A stretch of 44,467 nucleotides of DNA from G020353115 sp964389685 (GTDB lineage: Bacteria; Bacteroidota; Bacteroidia; Bacteroidales; VadinHA17): positions 1 to 44,467 of the forward strand of contig CAYMFM010000028.1 of the NCBI GenBank assembly GCA_964389685.1, read 5' to 3'. The notes beneath the pieces are model-generated. The model had not been told where the DNA came from. It saw only the letters and a list, made by a program, of their open reading frames with translations, and made no database searches. The position numbers and the translations under genes were made by a program. This document shows positions 26,172 through 34,497 of this stretch, piece by piece (position 1 is the first letter of the stretch; the number at the start of each line of letters is the position of its first letter).

Positions 26172-27296
26172 TTAATTCGAGTTTGAGCTTTTAAGAGCAT
26201 TTTCAATGAAACTTCTTGCTTTTATTTGTTCCTTCTTTATTATATTATTTACTAATTCCCAATTTATTTCTGCAATGACCTTTTCACTTGTCAATTCTCC
26301 AGCATTTACTATCATTCGGTTTTCTAAATTAAACATCTTCAACAATGAAGAAAACCGGGCCATACCACGATGTAAATTCCCAACAACGATAAAAGGCTTA
26401 TTGAAAATAATTGAAAAAATCGTTCCATGGAATGAATCAGTTACCACATATTTAGCATTAATAAAGCCACTAAGCCAATCTTCTACAGGTGGAACGATAT
26501 TGTTCTTTAGTTTTGATTGTATCTGATGGGAAATTTTCTTATTTGGAAGCAAATTTAATTGTTGTGCTATTTTTTGAACGATCTTATTTGTTTCTTCAGA
26601 TTCATCAAGAATGTAAGTTGTTAGTTTCTCAATGTCCTCATGATGTCTACTGATCCCAATTATATCTATATAATCTTCTTTTTCCAGGAGCATGGTTGGG
26701 TCTACAACATGAACAGCATCTACTCCCAGATGATCTTTACATAATTTTATTGCAGAATCTTCTCGCACAGAAATCGCATCAAATTGTTTCGCCAAAGCAG
26801 AACATTTCTCTGTCTGACTAACTGTAAATTCCCAATCGCTTACGCCAAATGAAACAGCATAAGCTATACGTTTTACATTATTAATTCCAACCAAAAAATT
26901 AAAAAAATAATTCGGAAGGTATGGAGAATATCTGGGACGCCAGACTTGATCGCTACCCACAATATACGCATCAAAATTATATTTTAATTGTAGTGATTTA
27001 TTAATATTTGAATTAAACCTATGGGTTGTTGATATGTAATTTTGTACAAATGAGCTTGTGTGTCGCTTTTTTAATGGCGGAATTATTGGATAGTTTCCTT
27101 TTCTTCTTAAGATGTAATGAAAAAACGCCCTTTTAAAAATTGAAAATAATATTCTTAAATATGTAGGTTGTTTTAACACTCTATCAATGGTCAACACCTC
27201 ATGTCCCATTCTTTTTAAATGCTTTTGCAAAGCATAAGCTTGCAATAAGCCGCCATAATTTGCGTATAATGGTTGTGTTAGTATACCTATTCTCAT
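26172..27296 (-). CDS. Polysaccharide pyruvyl transferase family protein
   Basis: 374 aa, PF04230 type. Key blocks are MRIGILTQPLYANYGGLLQAYAL, FDAYIVGSDQVWRPRYSP, a SVREDSA motif in the middle, and TDSFHGTIFSIIFNKPFIVV near the C-terminus, the family's donor-side signature. These enzymes transfer pyruvate from phosphoenolpyruvate to make pyruvate ketals on sugars. It lies 7 bp downstream of the FrhB-like gene, a pairing seen repeatedly in exopolysaccharide loci. An acidic ketal would add negative charge to the polymer. Confidence 0.88.
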   Translation of the reverse strand: MRIGILTQPLYANYGGLLQAYALQKHLKRMGHEVLTIDRVLKQPTYLRILFSIFKRAFFHYILRRKGNYPIIPPLKKRHTSSFVQNYISTTHRFNSNINKSLQLKYNFDAYIVGSDQVWRPRYSPYLPNYFFNFLVGINNVKRIAYAVSFGVSDWEFTVSQTEKCSALAKQFDAISVREDSAIKLCKDHLGVDAVHVVDPTMLLEKEDYIDIIGISRHHEDIEKLTTYILDESEETNKIVQKIAQQLNLLPNKKISHQIQSKLKNNIVPPVEDWLSGFINAKYVVTDSFHGTIFSIIFNKPFIVVGNLHRGMARFSSLLKMFNLENRMIVNAGELTSEKVIAEINWELVNNIIKKEQIKARSFIENALKSSNSN

Positions 27297-27303
27297 GAAC
27301 TCC

Positions 27304-28677
27304 CTAGTTCTTATTTTTAGTTAGTTTATTAATAATCGCTTTCTTATAATGATATAGAAGCGTTACTTTTCTAAGTAAAAACAAGTTTTTCTTCATCTTT
27401 TCATCAAACAGAATTGCATTAAGATTGTTTTTCCATACATCAAGGCTCATTTTGCGAACTTTCATTCTATAAAATTGTACAATTTTAAAATCGAAAGTTA
27501 ACGACTTTCGAATAATAGAGCGCTTTGGAGGAACTAAACATCCCTTCTTTTTAGCTCGTCTAATTCTGTAAGGTAAACCTCTATGCCTATGATTATAACT
27601 TCCTTGCTGGGAATAAAGAAATCTATTTAAAGTTAATTCTTCTAAATGAATTTTAGTTGATCTGATTCCTTCTCTTATAATGTTTTCAGCAAGTGTAGAA
27701 CGTGTTACAACAACATTAGTGCCATAACCGTCTTTATTGTAAGGTTCCAACCACGCATCTCCAAGGGAGATGTCAGCCAATTCTGTTGTTACATCATCAC
27801 AAAAATCACAAGCATTTGCTTTAAAAAGACCAGTTCCCCACATATCGCCCACAGCTCGCATCTTAATTGTCTTCTTCTGATTATCCTTGCTGCTAAAACA
27901 TCCAAAAGAATAATCGGAAGCTGTACTATTCAGATCTTTAATCCGAAACTCAGGCTTATAACAAAGGTGTTTGGGCACATCAGCTTTCTCAGCAAGATAT
28001 TCTGTAAAAAAACGACTTTTAACGCCTCCACAAATTATACCTACCAAGAATTGAACTTTATCATTTAAGTTAGATTCATTGCTTTGAAGAAGACGTACGG
28101 CTTTAATGAAACAGGCAACACCTATAATGGCGACTTTCCCTTCCAATTCATTTATTTTCGAAAATACTGTTGCCAATGTTACCGGATAATATCTGGTTCG
28201 AGATGCATCTATTAGTTCTTGCTTGTTGTTACTAAGTGCATATTCATAATGAATTCCCGGTATACTGGACTCTTTAACTGAAAATATATGATTAACAATA
28301 CCTCTCTCAAGTAATTCAGTTAAAACGAATGTAGCTATGCCGCCGGATGAAGATGTTAACCGATATTCATTGGAATAACCAGCATAGATACCACTGTATT
28401 TGCCTACTTGTGGATGAAATAAAGTTGCATCCTTCAGATATATTTCAGCTAATTCATTTTCAGTTTCTGCTTCTTCCTCCGGATAGGGATTAAACGGACA
28501 AACGGTAATACAAGATTCATCGCAATTACAGCTATCAATTAACTCGGGTACAAGAAATCCATACTCATTCCATTTCATTTCTAGTGCTCTGTTTGGACAT
28601 TTGTAAATACATATGCCACAGCCGATACAAAGATCATTGTTAACCACTAATTCTATTACTTTGGGTATGTTATTCAA
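27304..28677 (-). CDS. FrhB-like (coenzyme F420 hydrogenase/dehydrogenase beta subunit family) iron-sulfur protein
   Basis: 457 aa. The N-terminus has two 4Fe-4S-type cysteine sets: C17, C20, C23, C27 and C50, C52, C56, C60. FrhB N- and C-terminal domain signatures follow (TSSGGIATFVLTELLERG, GIICGGVKSRFF, FCDDVTTELADISLGDAW). The family includes F420-dependent enzymes but also many proteins in polysaccharide loci whose reaction is unknown. Here it sits between a flippase and a pyruvyl transferase and probably performs a redox step on a sugar or its pyruvyl substituent (inference). The start looks like TTG at 28677, since no earlier ATG is in frame. Confidence 0.83.
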   Translation of the reverse strand: MNNIPKVIELVVNNDLCIGCGICIYKCPNRALEMKWNEYGFLVPELIDSCNCDESCITVCPFNPYPEEEAETENELAEIYLKDATLFHPQVGKYSGIYAGYSNEYRLTSSSGGIATFVLTELLERGIVNHIFSVKESSIPGIHYEYALSNNKQELIDASRTRYYPVTLATVFSKINELEGKVAIIGVACFIKAVRLLQSNESNLNDKVQFLVGIICGGVKSRFFTEYLAEKADVPKHLCYKPEFRIKDLNSTASDYSFGCFSSKDNQKKTIKMRAVGDMWGTGLFKANACDFCDDVTTELADISLGDAWLEPYNKDGYGTNVVVTRSTLAENIIREGIRSTKIHLEELTLNRFLYSQQGSYNHRHRGLPYRIRRAKKKGCLVPPKRSIIRKSLTFDFKIVQFYRMKVRKMSLDVWKNNLNAILFDEKMKKNLFLLRKVTLLYHYKKAIINKLTKNKN

Positions 28678-28707
28678 TATTTCTTGATTTTCGTATTATC
28701 CCTGAAA

Positions 28708-30255
28708 TTAGAGTTCTTTTGTATTTCGCTTTAATTTTAACAATAAGTTGTTTGCTTTATTTCTCATGAAAAGTTGCTCTTCTTTTCTTAATCCTAACCA
28801 GTATATGGCAAATATGACCGACAAAGCCGATGATATTCCTACAGCAAAGAATCGGATTAATTCCTGATTAATACTATGTTTTACCATTAATGGGAAAATA
28901 ACCGATCCCCCAGCAACCAATAAAACGCGAACCAACACGTTTTGTGAAAACTTTACAATGGATAACTTGACTAAAGGGCTTATTATCCAAAGCCTGGCAT
29001 ATAATGCAACGATAGAAATAGAAATACTTACATACAATGTAATTTGTGGTGGAAAACCCATTTTTAATAATAGATATGACATTGGAAGAATTAACAATAA
29101 TAATCCTCCTATAATGGCCTGATATTTCTTTATTTTTCCTGAAGCTTGTGCGGCTGTCCTTAATGGGCCTGAAATGCTATCAATCAGAATATTTATTAGC
29201 ACCAGTCTAGTGAAAATTACGGTATATTCAGGCACAATTTTCAACCACAATTTAAGGATGATTTCTGTTTCCAGAAGAATAGGCAATGATAACATGAAAA
29301 GCAAAAAGAAAGAATATTTTGCCCCTTGAAAAATGATTTGATGCATGTATTTTATATCGTCGGCTGCATAGGATTTAATGATTTGTGGATTCATGGCCAT
29401 TTGAAAATTGGTAACAAATCCATAGATTGCACCTCTGACTTGAAAGGCTATACCCCTGGCTGCATTAACAACAGGTCCAAAAAATAGATTTAGTAATATG
29501 TTTACACCCTGACCCATAGCTACACTTGCTACATTGCCAAAAAGGTTCCAACCCGCATAGTCCATTAAAGTTTTAAATAACGATTTTTCCAAGAAGAATT
29601 TATAGTTTGTTACTGTAAAATTTCGTCCGCAATAAATTCTATAAATCATCCAGATCAACGCAGTTACACAAAAAATTAAAATTGAATACATCTTTAATTT
29701 GTCAAATCCAATCCATACCAATGCAAAGACAACTATTAGTTTTAATACGACCTCGACAATGCTGACATAAGCATATATTTTCATGCGCTCATATGCAATG
29801 ATTGTTGCGTTATAAGGCACACTCATTATAGTCACCATAAAAGACAAAATAGAAAATTGATATACCCAGTTAGCTGCCTCCATTCTTTCAACAGGGATAA
29901 CCAACTTGGCATTCAAAAACCAGAGTCCGATGGATTCAGCCAAAATAAGAACGGCGACTGCAATAATAGCATGAATATTAACACTCATGCTAAATACCTT
30001 TTTGAGCTGAACGAAATCATTTTTTCCTAATTCAAAAGAAAGAAAACGTTGTGTTGCAGAAGACATGGAAGCATTCAGAAATGAGAACATCATCACAACA
30101 CCCCCAACTACGTTATAAATACCAAAATCCTCAATCCCTAATGTATTTAACACAATGCGGGAAGTATATAACGATACACCCATTGTAAGGAACATACGAA
30201 AATACAGCATGGCTGTATTCCTGGCAATTCTTCTATTATTCTCCGTGTTGGACAT
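28708..30255 (-). CDS. Second Wzx/MOP-family oligosaccharide flippase
   Basis: 515 aa with about 12-14 hydrophobic segments. The N-terminal pattern YTSRIVLNTLGIEDFGIYNVVGG is the common form of Bacteroidota lipopolysaccharide flippases, distinct from the flippase at 12-13 kb. It would move an Und-PP-linked unit outward. It is the first intact gene of the minus-strand array, 13 bp after the cysNC remnant, so its promoter may lie within or upstream of that remnant. Confidence 0.87.
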   Translation of the reverse strand: MSNTENNRRIARNTAMLYFRMFLTMGVSLYTSRIVLNTLGIEDFGIYNVVGGVVMMFSFLNASMSSATQRFLSFELGKNDFVQLKKVFSMSVNIHAIIAVAVLILAESIGLWFLNAKLVIPVERMEAANWVYQFSILSFMVTIMSVPYNATIIAYERMKIYAYVSIVEVVLKLIVVFALVWIGFDKLKMYSILIFCVTALIWMIYRIYCGRNFTVTNYKFFLEKSLFKTLMDYAGWNLFGNVASVAMGQGVNILLNLFFGPVVNAARGIAFQVRGAIYGFVTNFQMAMNPQIIKSYAADDIKYMHQIIFQGAKYSFFLLFMLSLPILLETEIILKLWLKIVPEYTVIFTRLVLINILIDSISGPLRTAAQASGKIKKYQAIIGGLLLLILPMSYLLLKMGFPPQITLYVSISISIVALYARLWIISPLVKLSIVKFSQNVLVRVLLVAGGSVIFPLMVKHSINQELIRFFAVGISSALSVIFAIYWLGLRKEEQLFMRNKANNLLLKLKRNTKEL

Positions 30256-30268
30256 TAAATCAGTTTCC

Positions 30269-32036
30269 TTATGATAAATTGGTGATTTTTTCTCTGATAT
30301 TTGTGTGTTTCAATACATATTTCGGTTTTTGGGGCAACTCATAATCAATATCAACACCAGGTATATTTGATATTTTTCCCTGTTCTGCAAGTTCATACAA
30401 CTCGGATTTGTTAGATTTACAATACTCAATATCTTCATCCATATAAACCAGAATGAATCTGTCTTTACCTATTATCTCTTTTACCTGGTTCCTGATTGCT
30501 TCATCAGGTGATATAAAGGAGCAGATAGCTATTATCCCCTGATCATTTAATATACGGGCAATATGTGCTACCCTTCGCAGGTGTTCCGCACGGTCGGCAG
30601 AGGAGTAGTCGAGTTCCCTAGAGAGGCCACTGCGCACCGTGCTGCCATCCAGCAATACAACTGAAGCTCCCTTATCAAATAGTTCCTTTTCAAGGGTATA
30701 GGCAAGATCGTTCTTTCTTGAGCCGTGTAAGCCGGTTATCCATATGGTTGCTCCCCTGTGCCCGTAGCGTTTTGTCCTTTCTTCAGTGGTGACAAGGCTT
30801 TTACCCTGGAGTATGTTTTCTCTGTCAATATCTGTGATCCTCGATGGCAGCTTGTTGCTTGCCCTCCTGTCAAGGATCATGCCTACTGCACAGGTATTGT
30901 GGCTTACAGGGTCGATAAGTACAAATGACCTTGTGTTCCTGTTCCTGCGGTAGGGATCAAAAAATAATGGTTTATTCGTTGTCAATACCACCCTGCCTAT
31001 ATCATTCAGGCCAAATGCTTCCTTTTTTTTTCTCTCTAGTGTATTAACATCAATCTTGTGTTGAACCTCATCAATCCTTGCACGGGATGTATTGGTATTG
31101 TGCTTAATATAAAATGTTTTGGAAACATCCATCTCTGTTTCATCCATCCATACCAGCGAAGATTCAAAATGCCTGTCAACCTTTGGAACGTTATCGGGAT
31201 GAGTGATCATCTCACCCCTTGAAATGTCTATTTCATCTTTTAGAGTTATTGTAACCGATTGAGGTGGAAAAGCCTCCTTTTTCTTTCCTTTGTAGGTAAT
31301 AATTGACTTCACCTTCGATTTTTTCATTGAAGGTAAAACCATATCTTCGTCAGCGTCTTTGATCACACCTGAAGCCACCCTTCCTGAAAATCCCCTGAAA
31401 GCTCTGTCAGGTATCAGAACATATTGCACCGGGAACCTGAGATTATCGAAGTTATGGTTACTACTCACATGCACCGTCTCAAGATATTCCATCATGCTCT
31501 TCCCGTGATACCAGCTCATCCTTTCCGAAACATCGACTAACATTGTCTCCTTTTAATGCAGATATGGGAATACATTCCACATCAGGGATGTTAAGCCAGG
31601 TAATAAAAAGCTTGTAATCTTTACTTATCTTATCGAAAGTGGCTTCATCATAATCAACAAGGTACACCTTGTTGACAGAAAGCACAACATGCTTGATCCC
31701 CAGTGATGACACCATAAAGGTGTGGCGTTTGGTCTGTGTTATTACTCCCTTGGTAGCATCTGTCAGAATTATTGCCAGGTTTGCTGTGGAGGTACCGGTT
31801 ACCATATTTCGGGTGTATTGCTCATGTCCGGGTGTTTCTGCAATAATGAATTTTCTTTTATTTGTTAAGAAATACCTGTAAGCTACATCAATGGTTATTC
31901 CCTGCTCACGCTCAGCCTTTAAGCCATCAAAAAGCAATGCATATTCTATATCATCACCTGCATGTCCTACTCTCTTGCTGACCCTTATCAGTGACGACAG
32001 GTGATCTGTTGGCTTTATATCGTGTTTTAACCTTAC
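30269..32036 (-). pseudogene. cysNC: cysNC remnant (sulfate adenylyltransferase subunit 1 / APS kinase fusion), truncated and frameshifted
   Basis: Protein similarity to CysN begins near 32036 (TDHLSSLIRVSKR) and runs through LKAEREQGITIDVAYRYF and TPGHEQYTRNMVTG to ALKGDNV. There one extra base near 31538 (an A on the coding strand) shifts the frame; removing it restores DNVVDVSERMSWYHGKS. The second frame continues through the CysN beta-barrel domains into an APS kinase domain (GHRGATIWITGLHG, LLDGSTVRSGLSRELD). The N-terminal GTPase P-loop (GSVDDGKST in normal CysN) is absent. The kinase P-loop reads GLHGSRKN, with Arg in place of the Walker glycine. A functional protein would supply PAPS for sulfation; this copy is almost certainly dead. 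Confidence 0.88.
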
Positions 32037-32109
32037 CGGTCCTATATATTTTATTTATTTCATTTCCTGCGACTATTGCAGACCTTATAGCTGTTTGCAG
32101 CAAATCCAT
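31954..32109 (-). pseudogene. cysQ: 5' fragment of cysQ (3'(2'),5'-bisphosphate nucleotidase)
   Basis: A 51-codon frame begins at ATG 32109 with MDLLQTAIRSAIVAGNEINK, which matches the start of CysQ nucleotidases, and continues through a Tyr-Lys-Ala-Asn-x-Ser-Pro stretch before a stop. The rest of cysQ is missing, and its end overlaps the CysN-like frame in a different reading frame. I infer a deletion that joined the start of cysQ to the interior of cysN, removing what normally lies between (often cysC/cysD). The exact junction, somewhere at about 31990-32060, cannot be fixed by eye. Confidence 0.65.
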
Positions 32110-32220
32110 TATTTATTTTATCCTACAGCACTGCCTCGTCAGTCCCATGTGTTAGGCTCTGCTAAATGGCTGTTTGCGAGGTTGTTAATACTTGTTTTTG
32201 TAAGTTTGTGTACAAATTCC

Positions 32221-32400
32221 GGTGTTAGTGAGCACCCATTACCGGTTTAAAGTAAGCAGTATTTTTGAAGTTTAGCCAAATTATTGTTTTGCATGGATAT
32301 TGTGATGTTTACTTTCCGGTTTTAGGTGCTCAGCCATTTCCGTAATCATATGCTCAGTTTGTTCCGGGATGAAGTGCTCAGTCTGTCCGGATTTTGCAAC
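32221..32400. mobile_element. IS21-like terminal repeats without transposase genes (IS remnant or MITE)
   Basis: A TGAGCACC block at 32229-32236 next to ACCGG sequences faces three direct TGCTCAG...CCG repeats at 32327-32398 in inverted orientation. Multiple terminal repeats containing TGCTCA and CCGG are characteristic of the ends of IS21-family elements in Bacteroidota. The ends lie less than 180 bp apart with no istA or istB, so this is either an internally deleted copy or a non-autonomous derivative. It lies beside the cysQ/cysNC deletion and may have caused it. Confidence 0.5.
32327..32398 (+). repeat. Three direct 24-bp repeats (IS21-end type)
   Basis: TGCTCAG occurs at 32327, 32351 and 32375, exactly 24 bp apart, each followed after a few bases by a (T)CCG(G) core. 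These would be transposase-binding sites at one end of an IS21-type element. Confidence 0.7.
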
Positions 32401-32694
32401 ACTTCTTAAAATAATACCTTCTTCATGAATTTTGGATTGTTGGATTATGAAATATAAAATTAGAATTTTTATTAATGAAAGTCAATTATAGATTTGTTTC
32501 CTGTTACAAATTCCGGATTTCAGTAACCATGTTTCAAAATCCTAATAAAGCAATCCTGTCCTCACCCAGATAAGCCTGGTTCGGCCATCTGCATCAGAAA
32601 ACAAGTTTTCTTGGATTACTCGCTCTCTGCGTTCGCTCGTGATCCCCTGTAGGTGATCCTGCAATCCCAAACCAAATCCTAACGGGTTGCTTGT

Positions 32695-32725
32695 GGGATT
32701 ATCCCGCTAACGGCGGGATGATCCC
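32695..32725. repeat. Hairpin in repeat copy 1 (13-bp stem)
   Basis: GGGATTATCCCGC pairs with GCGGGATGATCCC across a short TAACG loop with one G-T wobble. The same element recurs at 32936-32966 in copy 2. Confidence 0.8.
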
Positions 32726-32851
32726 GTTGGGGAAATCCAGCAGACCAAATTACTCCCTCCTTCATTGCATTAAGGAGGTATTTTAATTTTCATCTCTCCT
32801 CACTCAGACAAGTCTGGCTCGGCCATCTGAATTAGAAAACATGTTTTCTGC

Positions 32852-32888
32852 GGGATTATCCTCCCGCTGCATGCGGGAGGGTAATCCC
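32852..32888. repeat. Strong 16-bp-stem palindrome in repeat copy 2
   Basis: GGGATTATCCTCCCGC is followed after TGCAT by GCGGGAGGGTAATCCC, pairing at 15 of 16 positions. Copies 1 and 3 have an unrelated CTCGCTCTCTGCGTTCGCTCG segment at the matching place, so the hairpin is specific to copy 2. Confidence 0.85.
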
Positions 32889-33139
32889 ATTAGGAGATAC
32901 CTGCAATCCCAAACCAACCCTGGCGGGTTGCTTGTGGGATTATCCCGCTAACGGCGGGATGATCCCGTTGGGGAATATCTGCAGACCAAATTACTCCCTC
33001 CTTCATTGCATTAAGGAGGTATTTTAATTTTCATCTCTCCTCACCCAGACAAGTCTGGTTCGGCCATCTGAATCAGAAAACAAGTTTTCTTGGATTACTC
33101 GCTCTCTGCGTTCGCTCGTGATCCCCTGTAGGTGATCCT

Positions 33140-33264
33140 GCAATCCCAAACCAACCCTGGCGGGTAATTATTATTTGATCATTTCAGCCTTATGAGAACA
33201 AGTTCTCAACGGCTTCATGTCCAAATAAAAAACTGCGCTGTTGCGCAGTTTGGTTTGGGATTGC
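33140..33264. repeat. 15-bp inverted repeat between tandem repeat and tRNA-Ser 3' end
   Basis: GCAATCCCAAACCAA at 33140-33154 is exactly inverted at 33250-33264, where it includes the tRNA discriminator base and the bases just past it. The same word occurs inside the other tandem copies. The tRNA flank therefore shares sequence with the repeat family. Confidence 0.85.
33225..33251 (-). terminator. Rho-independent terminator of tRNA-Ser
   Basis: On the minus strand, AAACTGCGC and GCGCAGTTT form a 9-bp stem with a four-base loop (33230-33251), followed by a T-rich run (plus-strand AAATAAAAAA at 33223-33232). It lies just downstream of the tRNA. Confidence 0.8.
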
Positions 33265-33351
33265 GGAGAAAGAGGGATTCGAACCCCCGGTCCCGCTAGG
33301 CAGGACAACAGATTTCGAGTCTGCCCCGTTCGACCACTCCGGCATTTCTCC
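33264..33351 (-). tRNA. tRNA-Ser, anticodon CGA
   Basis: The minus-strand cloverleaf has acceptor arms GGAGAAA/TTTCTCC, discriminator G, an anticodon stem GCAGA/TCTGT around the loop CTCGAAA (anticodon CGA, reading UCG), a long class II variable arm (GTCCTGCC...GGGAC), and a T arm with GGTTCGAATCC. CCA is not encoded. It has its own promoter at 33400-33431 and a terminator downstream. It sits between the repeat-rich region and the amino-acid operon. Confidence 0.96.
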
Positions 33352-33399
33352 GATGAAACTTATTATGAATTAAATAATATCTCTCGACTTTAGAAAAGG

Positions 33400-33431
33400 C
33401 AAAAGTAATAAAAACCGGTTGATCCTTCAAA
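33400..33431 (-). promoter_or_regulatory. Bacteroidota-type promoter of tRNA-Ser
   Basis: On the minus strand TTTG (33431-33428) is followed after 20 nt by TACTTTTG (33407-33400), an exact match to TTTG-N(about 20)-TAnnTTTG. The expected start point lies ~40 bp before the tRNA. The -33 box touches the last codons of the epimerase gene. Confidence 0.7.
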
Positions 33432-34488
33432 CCTCCCAACCCAAACCCGGAATGTTCTTTGGATAAAGCACCCCCTCTTTCAAGATAACACACCCGCGGG
33501 CTGGGTCATCCACCAGATCAAGGTGTCCATCCAGGTCAGCATATATCACATTTGGTCGTGCCAGGGCAAAATGGAGTCCTGCAGAGATCCCCAGTTCACT
33601 CTCATCCATGCATCCCACCATCACCTCAAAACCTGCTGCCCTCGCCACCGAGTTAATGTGTAAGGCCTCTGAAATTCCACCCACCTTCATCAGCTTGATA
33701 TTGATCATATCCGTCAGTTCGCGCTTCGCCATACGGAAAACATCCCTCAGGTTCATCAGGCTTTCATCAGCCATAACCGGTATAGCAACTTTTTTACTGA
33801 CTATACCCATCTTTTCCATCTCATCTCTCCGGGTGGGTTGTTCAAGCAGTTCTACCCTTGCATTTTTCGTCTCGGTGAAAAATCGGATGGCATCCTCGAC
33901 CGAGTACCCCTGATTAGCATCGAACCGGATCTTTATCTCCTTGCCTAAAACCTCTCTTACTCTGATAATCCGCTCAACATCCTCCTCAACATTGATACCA
34001 CCTTTTATCTTCAGCACTTTAAACCCTTTCTCCTTATATTCCAGAGCCTTACTTATTGTTTCCTGCACCGGCATGATCCCGATGGTAATGCTGGTTTTAA
34101 TCTGACTCCTGTAGCCACCCAATAACTTATAAACCGGGATCCCGGCTCTTTTAGCCATGATATCATACAACGCCATATCCACCATGGCAATGGCAGATGG
34201 TGCTTCAGGAATGTGGTGTTTCAGTTTCTCGATAAGCTTAATGTAACGTAGTGGATCTGCGTCCTTCAGGATTGGTTCTATTACATGCCGGAAGTGATGC
34301 ATCACACTTTTTGATGTCTCTCCTGTAACCTCCTGGTCGGGTGCTGCACATCCAAATCCGGTTATGCCATCGGTAGTACTGATCCGGATAAATACATTAT
34401 CTGCATGATCGATGGTCTCGTAAGCGATGGTGTAGGGTTCAGACAGTTTCATCTGAACCACCCATGCTTCAGTTTCCCTGATTTTCAT
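33427..34488 (-). CDS. Dipeptide epimerase / DgcA-like enolase-superfamily enzyme
   Basis: 353 aa, full-length member of the muconate-lactonising/dipeptide-epimerase group. Catalytic features: K160-x-K162, metal ligands Asp190 (in DANQ), Glu216 (LLEQP) and Asp241 (MADES), the second base Lys265/Lys268 region (NIKLMKVGG), and the DLDG motif at 319-322 that in L-Ala-D/L-Glu epimerases binds the substrate amino group. It racemises the alpha carbon of an acidic residue, either in a dipeptide or, as reported for DgcA, in N-acetyl-glutamate. The DUF1611 neighbour favours the latter. It is the last gene of a four-gene operon, 9 bp after the fusion gene. Confidence 0.87.
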   Translation of the reverse strand: MKIRETEAWVVQMKLSEPYTIAYETIDHADNVFIRISTTDGITGFGCAAPDQEVTGETSKSVMHHFRHVIEPILKDADPLRYIKLIEKLKHHIPEAPSAIAMVDMALYDIMAKRAGIPVYKLLGGYRSQIKTSITIGIMPVQETISKALEYKEKGFKVLKIKGGINVEEDVERIIRVREVLGKEIKIRFDANQGYSVEDAIRFFTETKNARVELLEQPTRRDEMEKMGIVSKKVAIPVMADESLMNLRDVFRMAKRELTDMINIKLMKVGGISEALHINSVARAAGFEVMVGCMDESELGISAGLHFALARPNVIYADLDGHLDLVDDPARGCVILKEGVLYPKNIPGLGWEV

Positions 34489-34497
34489 AAGCCTTGT

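Larger units (their letters stand above)
32561..33165 (+). repeat. Tandem structured repeat, unit about 238-241 bp, about 2.5 copies
   Basis: Copies begin at 32561, 32799 and 33040 with a CTCAC(C/T)CAGA(T/C)AAG(C/T)CTGG start; the third stops at about 33165. Each full unit contains a CGGCCATCTG block, an AAAACA(A/T)GTTTTC palindrome, a CAATCCCAAACCAA block, a GGGATtATCCCGC stem, and a CCTCCTT...AAGGAGG stem (32756-32778 and 32997-33019) followed by A/T-rich DNA. Copies 1 and 3 share one variant hairpin segment while copy 2 has a different one. No reading frame is kept. This accounts for most of the 1.15-kb gene-free region; 32400-32560 shows nothing I can name. Confidence 0.85.

Noticed and set aside
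31990..32040. CysQ similarity continuing in one frame while CysN similarity runs in another
   Set aside because: Both cannot be ancestral over the same bases. I treat part of one as chance and leave the deletion junction unresolved.
32561..33165. CRISPR-like array of repeats
   Set aside because: The unit is about 238 bp with no short constant repeat and unique spacers, and no cas genes are nearby.
33296..33493. 65-codon minus-strand frame
   Set aside because: It covers part of the tRNA-Ser and the end of the epimerase gene in another frame; it is a by-product.
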